This document shows positions 18,535-26,512 of a stretch of 64,000 nucleotides of DNA, piece by piece (positions within the stretch are counted from its first letter, which is position 1; each line of letters opens with the position of its first letter). The notes beneath the pieces were generated by a model. The model was not told the origin of the DNA. It searched no databases and was given only the letters and a program-made list of their open reading frames with translations. This stretch comes from Streptomyces sp. CB02366 (lineage in GTDB: Bacteria > Actinomycetota > Actinomycetes > Streptomycetales > Streptomycetaceae). Position numbers and translations under genes: made by a program. Where the stretch lies: NCBI RefSeq assembly GCF_001905905.1, contig NZ_LIVT01000007.1, positions 1-64,000 of the forward strand, in the 5' to 3' direction.

Positions 18535-18739
18535 GTGAATCTCCTCCCGCGTGGTGCGCGACGGGCGAGCACCTTCCTGCACAGAATTCTCGTCCCACCG
18601 GCGGTTCCGGGCGCGGCGAGCGCGCTGCCGAGGGGAGGGAACCCGCTGCGGGCGGCCCGCCCCGGACCCCCAGCACCCGCCGAGCCGGTCCGCCCGGCCG
18701 AGGCACGCGCGTGCCTGGGCGGGTTCTCCCGGGTGGAGG

Positions 18740-19060
18740 CGAACGGTGCGTGTGCCTCTTGTGCTGTCCGGCCGTGCCCCTGCGGGTCGGCGCAGGTCCC
18801 CGTCGCCTTGTCGACGCCCGCGACGTGGCCGGCGATGTGGTCGCCGTCCTCGGCCAGGTCCCGGGAGGGGCGGCGGGTATTGGCCGGGTCGGAGAAGTCG
18901 ATGCCCTTGGGCCAGAAGATCGGCCACCTCATGGGGTGGCCGCCGCGGTTGGTCTGCCGCCGGCCCCCGGCGTCGGTGGCCAGCTTGGTCGCGCACCACA
19001 CGCCGATCCTGCTGCCGGCATCCGGACCGTGGTTGCCGTGGAGCATCCCGCCGCGCGCCG
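18740..19060 (-). pseudogene. Unassigned degenerate reading frame
   Basis: The reverse strand has strongly biased third positions over about 100 codons, reading GVWCATKLATDAGGRRQTNR, then HPMRWPIFWPKGIDFSDPAN and DLAEDGDHIAGHVAGVDKAT, but no plausible start or domain. It lies between the DUF5996 gene and the recombinase fragment and may be a leftover of a mobile element. I do not recognise it. Confidence 0.3.
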
Positions 19061-19092
19061 AGGGGGCGAAAGCCTGGCAGTGGGCGGCGGCT

Positions 19093-19431
19093 CCGAAAGA
19101 CGGCTTCCATCTGCTTCGGCACACCTGTGCCTCGATCATGCTGGAAGCCGGAGAGTCCGTCGTGACCCTGGCTCGGGGGCTCGGGCACTCCTCGCCTGCG
19201 ATCACTCTCGGTTACTATGCTCACTTCATGCCGGAGGCCGGCAGCAAGGGACGCGGCACCATCGACGGTCTGCTGGGGGAGCGCGGGAGATCAGCTTGCC
19301 GGCTGAAACTCCCCAGATTCTCCCCGGCGCTGTCGACTCGTGTTCCCGGCCTCTGCGCTCCAGAGAAGCCTTCCGTGGATTGCAAGGCTGAAGAGATGGG
19401 TGGCCTAGGAAAGTGTTGCAAGAGGTCGTAG
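19093..19431 (+). pseudogene. 3' fragment of a tyrosine recombinase (integrase) gene
   Basis: The segment encodes the C-terminal catalytic region of a phage-type integrase: HLLRHTCAS (the R of the H-x-x-R box), SVVTLARGLGHSS (the GH box) and ITLGYYAHFMPEAG with the nucleophilic Tyr in TLGYYAHF. The N-terminal and core-binding domains are absent; the frame upstream is unrelated. The C-terminal tail continues to a TAG at 19429-19431, 18 bases into the HipA-like gene. This is probably what is left of an integrated element. No tRNA gene or direct repeat that would mark an attachment site could be found nearby. Confidence 0.65.
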
Positions 19432-20291
19432 CGACCCGCTATGTCACGCCTCTGCGTGAGGGCGGCTCGCTCCCCGGGATCGTCGAGGCCGACGATCTGG
19501 GTACGTACGTCATGAAGTTCACCGGGGCAGGCCAGGGCCGCAAGACGCTCGTCGCCGAGATCATCTGCGGGGAGCTCGGCCGGCGGCTGGGGCTGCGGGT
19601 GCCCGAGCTGGTGACCATGGAGCTGGACCCCGTCATCGGGCTCGCCGAACCCGACGAGGAGGTGCAGGAGCTGCTGCGCGCCAGCGGCGGGCTGAATCTC
19701 GGGATGGACTACCTGCCGGGCTCGTTCGGGTTCGACCCGCTCGCCTATGAGGTCGGGGCCGCCGAGGCCGGGCGCATCGTCTGGTTCGACGCGCTGATCA
19801 ACAACGTGGACCGCTCCTGGCGCAACCCCAACCTGCTCGTCTGGCACGGCGACCTCTGGCTCATCGACCACGGCGCGACCATGATCTGGCACCACAACTG
19901 GCCGGGGGCCGAGGCGTCCGCCGCCAAGCCGTACAACGCGTCCGACCATGTGCTGGCCCCCTTCGCGCCGGACATCGCGGGCGCCGCCGCCGAGCTGGCC
20001 CCGCTGGTCACCGAGGAGCTGCTCGCCGAGGTCGCCGCCGACGTGCCGGACGTATGGCTGGCCGGCGAGCCCGGGTTCGGTTCCGCCGACGAGGTGCGCC
20101 GGGCCTACATCGCCCCGCTGCTCGCCCGTGCCGCCGACATCCATGAGCGGACCACCCTGGACGCGCCGACCGCGACCCGGCCCTCCCAGGCCCCCGGCTG
20201 GCTCACCGACCGCCTGCCGCCCCGGCCGAAGGGGACCGGCGGCGGCCGGGACGCGGCAGCGGCCCGTACCGGCGAGGAGGCCGGCCGATGA
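19413..20291 (+). CDS. HipA-like kinase family protein
   Basis: A 292-residue protein of the HipA-like kinase fold. After an N-terminal ATRYVTPLREGGSLP and YVMKFTGAGQGRKTLVAEII (a nucleotide-binding Lys in VMKF) it has the kinase-like core INNVDRSWRNPNLL (HRD-like catalytic loop with Asp and Asn) and LWLIDHGATM (DFG-like metal-binding Asp). The start codon is uncertain: the GTG used has only a weak GGA close by, because the region upstream is the end of the recombinase fragment. There is no HipB-type DNA-binding antitoxin gene beside it. It overlaps the following DUF3037 gene by 4 bases, a pairing I have seen in other actinomycetes. The substrate is unknown. Confidence 0.8.
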   Translation: MLQEVVATRYVTPLREGGSLPGIVEADDLGTYVMKFTGAGQGRKTLVAEIICGELGRRLGLRVPELVTMELDPVIGLAEPDEEVQELLRASGGLNLGMDYLPGSFGFDPLAYEVGAAEAGRIVWFDALINNVDRSWRNPNLLVWHGDLWLIDHGATMIWHHNWPGAEASAAKPYNASDHVLAPFAPDIAGAAAELAPLVTEELLAEVAADVPDVWLAGEPGFGSADEVRRAYIAPLLARAADIHERTTLDAPTATRPSQAPGWLTDRLPPRPKGTGGGRDAAAARTGEEAGR

Positions 20292-20668
20292 CACGCGACG
20301 TCTTCGAGTACGCCCTCCTGCGCGTCGTCCCCCGGGTCGAGCGCGGGGAGTGCTTCAACGCCGGGGTGCTCGTCTACTGCCGGGCCCGGTCCTTCGTCGC
20401 GGCCCGCACGCACCTGGACGAGGCCAAGCTCAGGGCGCTCGACCCGCGGGCCGACGTCGTCGGCGTGCGGGCCGCCCTGCGCGCCGTCGAACAGGTCTGC
20501 GGCGGCGGCGAAGAGGCCGGGCAGGCGGCCGGCGACGACGCCGGACGCCGGTTCCGCTGGCTGATCGCCCCGCGCTCCACGGTCGTCCAGCCCGGCGTCG
20601 TGCACAGCGGCCTCACCACCGATCCGGCCGGCGAGGTGGAGAGACTGCTCGACCTCCTCGTGCACTGA
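20288..20668 (+). CDS. DUF3037 domain-containing protein
   Basis: A 126-residue protein fitting DUF3037: FEYALLRVVPRVERGECFNA, GVLVYCRARSFVAAR and the central LDPRADVVGVRAAL block, followed by RFRWLIAPRSTVVQPGVVHS and a short helical end. Its ATG overlaps the stop of the HipA-like gene, so the two are translationally coupled and probably act together. No activity is established for the family. Confidence 0.85.
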   Translation: MTRDVFEYALLRVVPRVERGECFNAGVLVYCRARSFVAARTHLDEAKLRALDPRADVVGVRAALRAVEQVCGGGEEAGQAAGDDAGRRFRWLIAPRSTVVQPGVVHSGLTTDPAGEVERLLDLLVH

Positions 20669-20795
20669 TCCACGCCTCGGCGGGGGCTCCACGGCGCGGC
20701 GGCGGGCGCTCCCGCCCGGTGTGACGTGCGGCCCGCCGGGGCGCGCGCCGTTGACACCGGGTGCCAGGGCTTCTAGCGTCTCGACTGCTGAAGGT

Positions 20796-20813
20796 ACTAA
20801 GCGGTTGCTCAGT
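20796..20813. promoter_or_regulatory. TetR-type operator upstream of the dehydrogenase pair
   Basis: ACTAAGC-GGTT-GCTCAGT is an 18-base imperfect inverted repeat (6 of 7 bases pair) about 70 bases before the fabG-like gene. Its size and the CTAAGC/GCTNAG arms resemble operators of TetR regulators of acyl-CoA and ketoacyl metabolism in actinomycetes. No regulator gene lies in this window next to it. Confidence 0.45.
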
Positions 20814-20884
20814 CATCGGGGTCTTTCCGTCAGGGAGCGCCCCGCCCCCGCTGAGCCGCTATCCAAGGGCGAGGAGAGCCAAGC

Positions 20885-21646
20885 ATGTCCACCACCGAGC
20901 AGCGTGTCGCCATCGTGACGGGAGCGGCGCGGGGCATCGGCGCCGCCACCGCCGTACGCCTCGCGGCCGAGGGCCGCGCCGTAGCCGTACTCGACCTCGA
21001 CGAGGCGGCCTGCAAGGACACGGTCGAAAAGATCACCGCCGCCGGGGGCGCCGCGCTCGCCGTCGGCTGCGACGTGTCGGACGCCGGTCAGGTGGAAGCC
21101 GCCGTCGCGCGGGTCGCCGCCGAGCTGGGCGCGCCGACGATCCTCGTGAACAACGCGGGCGTGCTCCGCGACAACCTGCTGTTCAAGATGAGCGAGTCCG
21201 ACTGGGACATCGTGATGAACGTGCACCTCAAGGGCGCGTTCCTGATGGCGAAGGCCGTCCAGGCGCACATGGTCGAGGCCAAGTTCGGCCGGATCGTCTC
21301 GCTCTCCTCCTCCTCGGCCCTCGGCAACCGCGGCCAGGCCAACTACTCCGCGGTCAAGGCGGGGCTCCAGGGCCTCACCAAGACCCTCGCCAAGGAACTC
21401 GGCAAGTTCGGCGTCACCGCCAACGCCGTCGCGCCCGGCTTCATCGTCACCGAGATGACCGCGCAGACCGCCGAGCGCGTCGGCATGGGCTTCGAGGAGT
21501 TCCAGGCGGCGGCGGCCACCCAGATCCCGGTCCAGCGCGTCGGCCGCCCCGAGGACGTCGCGAACGCCATCGCCTTCTTCGCGGGCGACGACGCGGGCTT
21601 CGTCTCCGGCCAGGTCATGTACGTGGCCGGCGGCCCCCTCAACTGA
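20885..21646 (+). CDS. 3-oxoacyl-ACP reductase-like short-chain dehydrogenase
   Basis: A 253-residue SDR. The NAD(P)-binding TGAARGIG motif is near residue 14, NNAG near residue 90, the catalytic Ser is in SLSSSSALG and the YSAVK Tyr/Lys pair follows. The C-terminus (SGQVMYVAGGP) is complete. Overall it resembles FabG enzymes, which reduce 3-ketoacyl thioesters, but many paralogues act on other ketones, so the physiological substrate is open. The ATG has an upstream GGCGAGGAG ribosome site. A second SDR begins 20 bases downstream, indicating an operon behind a TetR-like inverted repeat. Confidence 0.88.
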   Translation: MSTTEQRVAIVTGAARGIGAATAVRLAAEGRAVAVLDLDEAACKDTVEKITAAGGAALAVGCDVSDAGQVEAAVARVAAELGAPTILVNNAGVLRDNLLFKMSESDWDIVMNVHLKGAFLMAKAVQAHMVEAKFGRIVSLSSSSALGNRGQANYSAVKAGLQGLTKTLAKELGKFGVTANAVAPGFIVTEMTAQTAERVGMGFEEFQAAAATQIPVQRVGRPEDVANAIAFFAGDDAGFVSGQVMYVAGGPLN

Positions 21647-21666
21647 CCCGAAGGGCGACGGACATC

Positions 21667-22422
21667 ATGACGGTGCAGGACAGCGGAAAGGTCGCGCTCG
21701 TCACGGGCGCGAGCCGGGGCATCGGCTACGGCGTCGCGGCGGCGCTCGTGGCGCGCGGCGACCGGGTGGCCATCACCGGGCGCGGGGAGGACGCCCTCAA
21801 GGAGGCCGTCGAGCGGCTGGGCGCCGACCGGGCGATCGCCATCCCGGGCAAGGCGCACGACGAGGCCCACCAGGCGGCGGCGGTCGAGCGCACCATGGAG
21901 GCGTTCGGCCGGGTCGACTACCTGGTCAACAACGCCGGGACGAACCCGGTCTTCGGCCCCATGGCGGAACTCGACCTGAACGTGGCCCGCAAGGTCTACG
22001 AGACCAACGTGATCTCGGCGCTCGGCTTCGCCCAGCAGACGTGGAAGGCGTGGCAGCGGGAGAACGGCGGGGCGATCGTGAACATCGCCTCGATCGCCGG
22101 GGTCTCCGCCTCGCCGTTCATCGGCGCGTACGGCATGAGCAAGGCGGCGATGGTCAACCTGACCCTCCAGCTGGCGCACGAGTTCGCCCCGGCGGTCCGG
22201 GTCAACGCCATCGCCCCGGCCGTGGTGAAGACGAAGTTCGCCGAGGCGCTCTACGAGGGGCGCGAGGAGGAGGCCGCCGCCGCCTATCCGCTGGGGCGGC
22301 TCGGGGTGCCCGAGGACATCGGGGGCGCCGCGGCCTTCCTCACCTCCGCGCAGTCCGACTGGATCACCGGACAGACCCTCCTGGTCGACGGAGGAATTTT
22401 CCTCAACGCGGGCGTGGGCTGA
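21667..22422 (+). CDS. SDR family oxidoreductase
   Basis: A 251-residue short-chain dehydrogenase with TGASRGIG at the nucleotide site, NNAGTNP, a catalytic Ser in NIASIAG, YGMSK as the Tyr/Lys pair, and a DGGIFLN end. Like classical SDRs it should use NAD(P)H on a small carbonyl or hydroxyl substrate. It is about 30 percent similar by eye to its neighbour, so the pair is not a recent duplication. Reading is fixed by the ATG at 21667, 20 bases after the upstream stop; longer in-frame versions starting far upstream run across the other SDR gene and are not real. A strong terminator follows. Confidence 0.88.
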   Translation: MTVQDSGKVALVTGASRGIGYGVAAALVARGDRVAITGRGEDALKEAVERLGADRAIAIPGKAHDEAHQAAAVERTMEAFGRVDYLVNNAGTNPVFGPMAELDLNVARKVYETNVISALGFAQQTWKAWQRENGGAIVNIASIAGVSASPFIGAYGMSKAAMVNLTLQLAHEFAPAVRVNAIAPAVVKTKFAEALYEGREEEAAAAYPLGRLGVPEDIGGAAAFLTSAQSDWITGQTLLVDGGIFLNAGVG

Positions 22423-22460
22423 GAGCGGCCTGAGCCGATTTGGTCCTGATTGGGTCAAGT

Positions 22461-22494
22461 GCCCCGCCGGGCCTGGGGATTGTCCCGGCGGGGC
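22461..22494 (+). terminator. Intrinsic terminator after the dehydrogenase operon
   Basis: A perfect 11-bp stem (GCCCCGCCGGG with its complement) and a 12-base loop, 39 bases after the second SDR stop codon. No U-run follows, as usual in Streptomyces. Confidence 0.7.
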
Positions 22495-22507
22495 GCTGCG
22501 GTATGGT
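22480..22507 (+). promoter_or_regulatory. Putative promoter of the substrate-binding lipoprotein gene
   Basis: TTGTCC, a 16-base spacer and TATGGT match the HrdB-type consensus reasonably well and sit 33 bases before the GTG start. The -35 element lies in the loop and right arm of the preceding terminator. Confidence 0.4.
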
Positions 22508-22540
22508 CTGCCGACCCAAGGCTGATCGAGGAGCGTGCGC

Positions 22541-24121
22541 GTGTTCTACCGGGCCAGTCTGCAGGCTGCTGCAGCCCTAGCTTCCCTTTCTCTGCTGGCC
22601 GGATGCGGTCTCCTCTCCGACAGCGGATCGGAGACGGAGCAGAAGATAACCGTCGGGACGACCAGTTCCCCCTCCACGCTCGATCCGGCGGCGGCCTGGG
22701 ACAGCTCCTGGGAGCTCATGCGGAACGTCTACCAGACCCTGGTGAGCTTCCCGACCGGCAGCACGAGCCCGGAGCCGGACGCGGCGCGGTCGTGCGAGTT
22801 CACCGACTCCACGAGCATGGCGTACCGGTGCACGCTCAGGAAGAACCTGAAGTTCTCCAACGGCGAGAAGCTCGACGCCGAGGCCGTGAAGTACTCCATC
22901 GACCGGATCGTGGACATCCACTTCAAGGGCGGACCGGCCGGGATGCTCGGCTCTCTGGACCGGATCGAGACCAAGGGCGAGGACACGGTCGTCTTCCACC
23001 TGAACAAGTCCGACGCCACGTTCCCCTTCATCCTGGCCACCCCCGCGATGTCGCTCGTCGCCCCCGGCGACTACCCCAAGGACAAGATCCGCGAGGACGG
23101 CCGGGTCACCGGTTCCGGCCCGTACCTCCTGGAGTCCTACGAGGAGGGCCGGAGCGCCGAACTGAAGAAGTACGCCGACTACAAGGGCTTCGCCGACCGG
23201 AAGAACGAAGCGGTCACCATCCGCTACTTCGGCGAGTCCGCTGACATGGTGAAGGCGCTCCGGGCGGACGAGATCGACGCCACCTACCGGGGTCTGACCG
23301 CCGAGGAGGTCATCGGTCTGGAGGACGACAAGGACGACGACGCCGGTCTCCAGATCGTCGAGTCCACCGGCGCCGACATCCGCTTCCTGGTCTTCAACCC
23401 GAAGGACCCGGCCGCCGCGAACCCCGCCGTCCGCAAGGCCATCGCCCATGTCGTGGACCGCGACGCCCTGGTCGCCAAGGTCTACCGGGGAACCGCCGAA
23501 CCCCTCTACTCGATGGTCCCCAAGGGCATCGCCGGACACACCACGAGCTTCTTCGACACCTTCGGCGACCCGGACGTGAAGAAGGCGAAGGGCATCCTCA
23601 CCGAGGCCGGCATCACCGAGCCCGTGAAGATGAAGTTCTGGTACACCACCGACCGCTACGGCTCCTCCACCGAGCCCGAGTTCGAGGAGCTGAAGCGGCA
23701 GCTGGAGGCGTCCGGGCTGTTCGACATCACCATCCAGGGCGCGCCCTGGAAGACGTTCCAGGAAGGCTTCAACAAGGGCGAGTACCCGGTCTTCGGCCGA
23801 GGCTGGTTCCCCGACTTCCCGGACCCCGACAACTTCGTCGCCCCCTTCGTGGGCAAGGAGAGCGTCACCGGCACCCCCTACATCAACAAGGAGATCACCC
23901 AGCAGCTGATCCCCGCCTCGCGGCAGGAGAGCGACCGGGGCGCGGTCAGCAAGCAGTTCGAGCGGGCCCAGGAGATCCTCGTCGACGACGTCCGCCTGCT
24001 GCCGCTGTGGCAGGGCAAGCTGTACGTCGCGGCGGGTGAGGACATCGGCGGCGGTGAGCGCGCACTCGACCCGCAGACCGTCATGCAGCTGTGGGAGCTG
24101 TACCGCAAGGCCAGCTGGTAG
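22541..24121 (+). CDS. Peptide-type ABC transporter substrate-binding lipoprotein
   Basis: A 526-residue lipoprotein of the SBP_bac_5 (DppA/OppA) family. The signal peptide ends in the lipobox LLAGC with the lipidated Cys at residue 22. The mature protein has TLDPAAAWDSSWELMRNVYQ, LKKNL/FSNGEKLDAEAVKYSIDR-type motif order (here LRKNLKFSNGEKLDAEAVKY), NPAVRKAIAHVVDRDALV and WFPDFPDPDNF, all family hallmarks. The GTG at 22541 is preferred to one six bases earlier because GAGGAG then sits 7 bases upstream. No permease or ATPase genes are adjacent, so it must serve a transporter encoded elsewhere. It likely captures oligopeptides at the cell surface. Confidence 0.92.
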   Translation: MFYRASLQAAAALASLSLLAGCGLLSDSGSETEQKITVGTTSSPSTLDPAAAWDSSWELMRNVYQTLVSFPTGSTSPEPDAARSCEFTDSTSMAYRCTLRKNLKFSNGEKLDAEAVKYSIDRIVDIHFKGGPAGMLGSLDRIETKGEDTVVFHLNKSDATFPFILATPAMSLVAPGDYPKDKIREDGRVTGSGPYLLESYEEGRSAELKKYADYKGFADRKNEAVTIRYFGESADMVKALRADEIDATYRGLTAEEVIGLEDDKDDDAGLQIVESTGADIRFLVFNPKDPAAANPAVRKAIAHVVDRDALVAKVYRGTAEPLYSMVPKGIAGHTTSFFDTFGDPDVKKAKGILTEAGITEPVKMKFWYTTDRYGSSTEPEFEELKRQLEASGLFDITIQGAPWKTFQEGFNKGEYPVFGRGWFPDFPDPDNFVAPFVGKESVTGTPYINKEITQQLIPASRQESDRGAVSKQFERAQEILVDDVRLLPLWQGKLYVAAGEDIGGGERALDPQTVMQLWELYRKASW

Positions 24122-24223
24122 CCGCCCGGCGGCCGCCGGACACCAGGGCGCCTGAGGCCTGTTGTCAGTGGGGGCCGGTAGGTTCGGGGATCAAGAACCT
24201 GTTGCTCACCGGAGGTTGTGGAC

Positions 24224-24907
24224 GTGACCGATATCGACCTGCTGCCCGAGTCCTGGCGTGCCGTTCTCGGCGAAGAACTGCGGAAGCCGTACGTCAAGGA
24301 GCTGGCGGACTTCGTCGAGGAGGAGCGGGCCAAGGGGCCCGTGTACCCGCCGCGCGAGCAGGTCTTCGCTGCCCTGGAGGCCACGCCGTACGAGAAGGTG
24401 AAGGTCCTGATCCTGGGCCAGGACCCGTACCACGGGGAGGGCCAGGGGCACGGCCTCTGCTTCTCCGTGCGGCCCGGCGTCAAGACGCCTCCGTCCCTGC
24501 GCAACATCTACAAGGAGATGCAGCAGGACCTGGGCCTGCCGATCCCGGACAACGGCTACCTGATGCCGTGGGCCGAGCAGGGAGTCCTCCTGCTCAACGC
24601 CGTGCTCACCGTCCGGGGCGGCGAGGCCAACTCCCACAAGAACAAGGGCTGGGAGAAGATCACCGACGCCGTGATCCGCGCCGTCGCCGAGCGGCCCGAC
24701 CCGGCGGTCTTCGTGCTCTGGGGCAACTACGCGCAGAAGAAGCTGCCCCTGATCGACGAGGAGCGCCATGTCGTGGTGAAGGGCGCGCACCCCTCCCCGC
24801 TGTCCGCCAAGAAGTTCTTCGGCTCCCGCCCCTTCATGCAGATCAACGAGGCCGTCGCCGCACAGGGGCACCAGCCGATCGACTGGCGCATCCCCGACCT
24901 CGGCTGA
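24224..24907 (+). CDS. ung: Uracil-DNA glycosylase (family 1)
   Basis: This 227-residue enzyme excises uracil from DNA at the start of base excision repair. The water-activating motif GQDPYHGEGQGHGLCF begins at residue 65 with catalytic Asp67, and the minor-groove loop HPSPLSAKKFFGSRPF carries the second catalytic His near residue 190. LLNAVLTV and NIYKEM segments are also family-typical. GGAGG lies 8 bases before the GTG used; a GTG six bases earlier is too close to that site. It is monocistronic. Streptomyces often carry two Ung paralogues, and this is one of them. Confidence 0.95.
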   Translation: MTDIDLLPESWRAVLGEELRKPYVKELADFVEEERAKGPVYPPREQVFAALEATPYEKVKVLILGQDPYHGEGQGHGLCFSVRPGVKTPPSLRNIYKEMQQDLGLPIPDNGYLMPWAEQGVLLLNAVLTVRGGEANSHKNKGWEKITDAVIRAVAERPDPAVFVLWGNYAQKKLPLIDEERHVVVKGAHPSPLSAKKFFGSRPFMQINEAVAAQGHQPIDWRIPDLG

Positions 24908-25010
24908 CGGACGGGCCGCCCTCCGCGCCCGTGCCTGACCGATTCCGCACCGGCCCGGCGTTAGCGTCGGACGGAGGGGGACCGGCCGCACGGGCGACGA
25001 GGAGCGAGCA

Positions 25011-25571
25011 GTGGTGGAGCAGCAGGAGGCGTCCGAGGACGCTGTCATGACCCGGATCGGCCAGGCGATCATGCTGCTCCACGGAGGTGACCGCGAGGAG
25101 GCCCGCAACCGCTTCGGCGCGCTCTGGGCGGAGCTCGGGACGGACGGCGGCCCCCTGCACCGCTGCACCCTCGCGCACTACATGGCCGACACCCAGGACG
25201 ACCCCGGCGACGAGCTGGCCTGGGACCTGCGCGCCCTGACGGCCGCGGAGGCGCTGCACGACGCCGGAGGGCCGTGCGACGCCGACGCACCGGGGGACGC
25301 CCCGCAGCCGGGGGGCGCCGAGCGGCCCGGGGGAGCGGGGGAAGGCGGCGGCGGGCCGGTGGAGCACCGGGACCTGCCGGCAGTCCGGGCGTTCTACCCC
25401 TCGCTGCACCTCAACCTCGCGGCGGACTACCTCAAGCTCCAGCGTCCCGACGCGGCCAGGATCCACCTCCAGCGGGCCCGCGCGGCGGCCGCCGCGCTCG
25501 CTGACGACGGGTACGGGGGCGGGGTCCGCGCCGCCATCGACCGCCTGGAGTCGCGGCTGCGGGAGGGGTGA
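25011..25571 (+). CDS. Tetratricopeptide-like helical protein
   Basis: A 186-residue soluble protein. The N-terminal helices (MTRIGQAIMLLHGGDREEAR and FGALWAELG) and the C-terminal LHLNLAADYLKLQRPDAARIH look like TPR units that pack into a superhelix. In between, residues about 88-118 are a Gly/Pro/Ala-rich insert. Proteins of this type are scaffolds. The GTG has GGAG six bases upstream. It converges with a lipoprotein gene. No partner can be named. Confidence 0.65.
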   Translation: MVEQQEASEDAVMTRIGQAIMLLHGGDREEARNRFGALWAELGTDGGPLHRCTLAHYMADTQDDPGDELAWDLRALTAAEALHDAGGPCDADAPGDAPQPGGAERPGGAGEGGGGPVEHRDLPAVRAFYPSLHLNLAADYLKLQRPDAARIHLQRARAAAAALADDGYGGGVRAAIDRLESRLREG

Positions 25572-25634
25572 CCCCGCGGGCCCCCGGGAAGCGGGCCGCG
25601 GGTCTCGTACGGGCACGGCCCCGGGGCAGGGGCT

Positions 25635-26099
25635 TCAGCGACCGTACACCTCCGAGCAGATGCGGGACTGCGGGCTGCCCGCGGGCCACGTGCCGTACCC
25701 CCGCCCCAGGGCGCAGACGTCCGCACCGCCGGGGACGCGTGGCAGGACGGGGACGCCGACGGGCGGTTCGGCCCGGGACCGGTGAGGGGCCCGCCGATGC
25801 GGCGGCTCCGGGCGGGCGGACCCGGCCGGCCCGGTCCGCCGCGGGGCGGTGGGGGAGCCGGCGGCCGGGGGCGCGGGCGAGGAGCGGCGGGCGGCCGATG
25901 GGGACGGACTCGGGTCGGGTACGGCCTCCAGCGCCTCGCGGGCGGGCGGTTGCACGATCTGCGGCGCCACGTCCTGCACCGGGCCGCCGGCGCCGGGACG
26001 CGGGGAGGGAACGGCTGCGGGCTCCACCGTCACGCACCCGGATACGGCCGTCACCGCCAAGCCGACCAGGAGCTTCGTGACGATTCTGGTTCTCTGCAC
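25635..26099 (-). CDS. Small lipoprotein of unknown function
   Basis: A 154-residue protein with a lipoprotein signal: KLLVGLAVTAVSGC, the lipidated Cys being residue 22. The middle (25-125) is Pro/Ser/Arg-rich and disordered. The last 27 residues, VCALGRGYGTWPAGSPQSRI plus CSEVYGR, contain two Cys that could form a disulfide and look like a conserved surface-exposed module of Streptomyces lipoproteins. The function is unknown. The upstream sequence on this strand has no strong ribosome site, and the start follows the signal peptide logic. Confidence 0.65.
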   Translation of the reverse strand: MQRTRIVTKLLVGLAVTAVSGCVTVEPAAVPSPRPGAGGPVQDVAPQIVQPPAREALEAVPDPSPSPSAARRSSPAPPAAGSPTAPRRTGPAGSARPEPPHRRAPHRSRAEPPVGVPVLPRVPGGADVCALGRGYGTWPAGSPQSRICSEVYGR

Positions 26100-26512
26100 C
26101 CGGCAACTCTGCGGCCCGGGCCGGGCGCCGGGGAGCCGGTGCGCGAGGAATGGCCCGCACGAGTGACCCGGTCAGCACGGCGCCCGGACCCGAACCGGCC
26201 GGGGAGCGCGGCGCCGCACGGCCGGGCGGCGCCGACGCTTCGCGCACCTGCGCGTCCGGCAGCACCGCGCACTTCACGGCCAGGGTCTCGCGGTGGTGGC
26301 CGGGCCGGCCCTCCAGCATGGGGCGTTCGGCGGCGTCGAGGGCGGTTCGGAGCGTGCGACAGCAGCCATGGCGGCCGTCATGACCGGTGATCAGGGCTTT
26401 GGGCGGGGGTTTCACCGCCGCACCGACCGAGGGCCCGCGGGCGGCGGCGACGTATGCTGCCGGGGCGCGGACAGCGGCGCACAGCGGCGCGGCACGGTGA
26501 CAGGGAGACCTC
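26100..26512. other. Divergent intergenic region
   Basis: This 413-base gap lies between the lipoprotein gene (reverse) and the oxidoreductase gene (forward). A reverse frame reading ALITGHDGRHGCCRTLRTAL and RETLAVKCAVLPDAQV around 26230-26412 has some coding character but runs through the lipoprotein gene out of frame, and I do not recognise it. Both promoters should be here; GTATGCT at about 26452 could be a -10 for the forward gene. Confidence 0.35.

Noticed and set aside
17077..19431. An intact integrated element between 17 and 19.4 kb.
   Set aside because: There are no replication, transfer or excision genes, no tRNA gene and no flanking direct repeat; only fragments are present.
26150..26430. 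Short frames on both strands in the gap before the MocA-type gene.
   Set aside because: No start signal, no similarity to any family I know, and they overlap the lipoprotein gene or its promoter.
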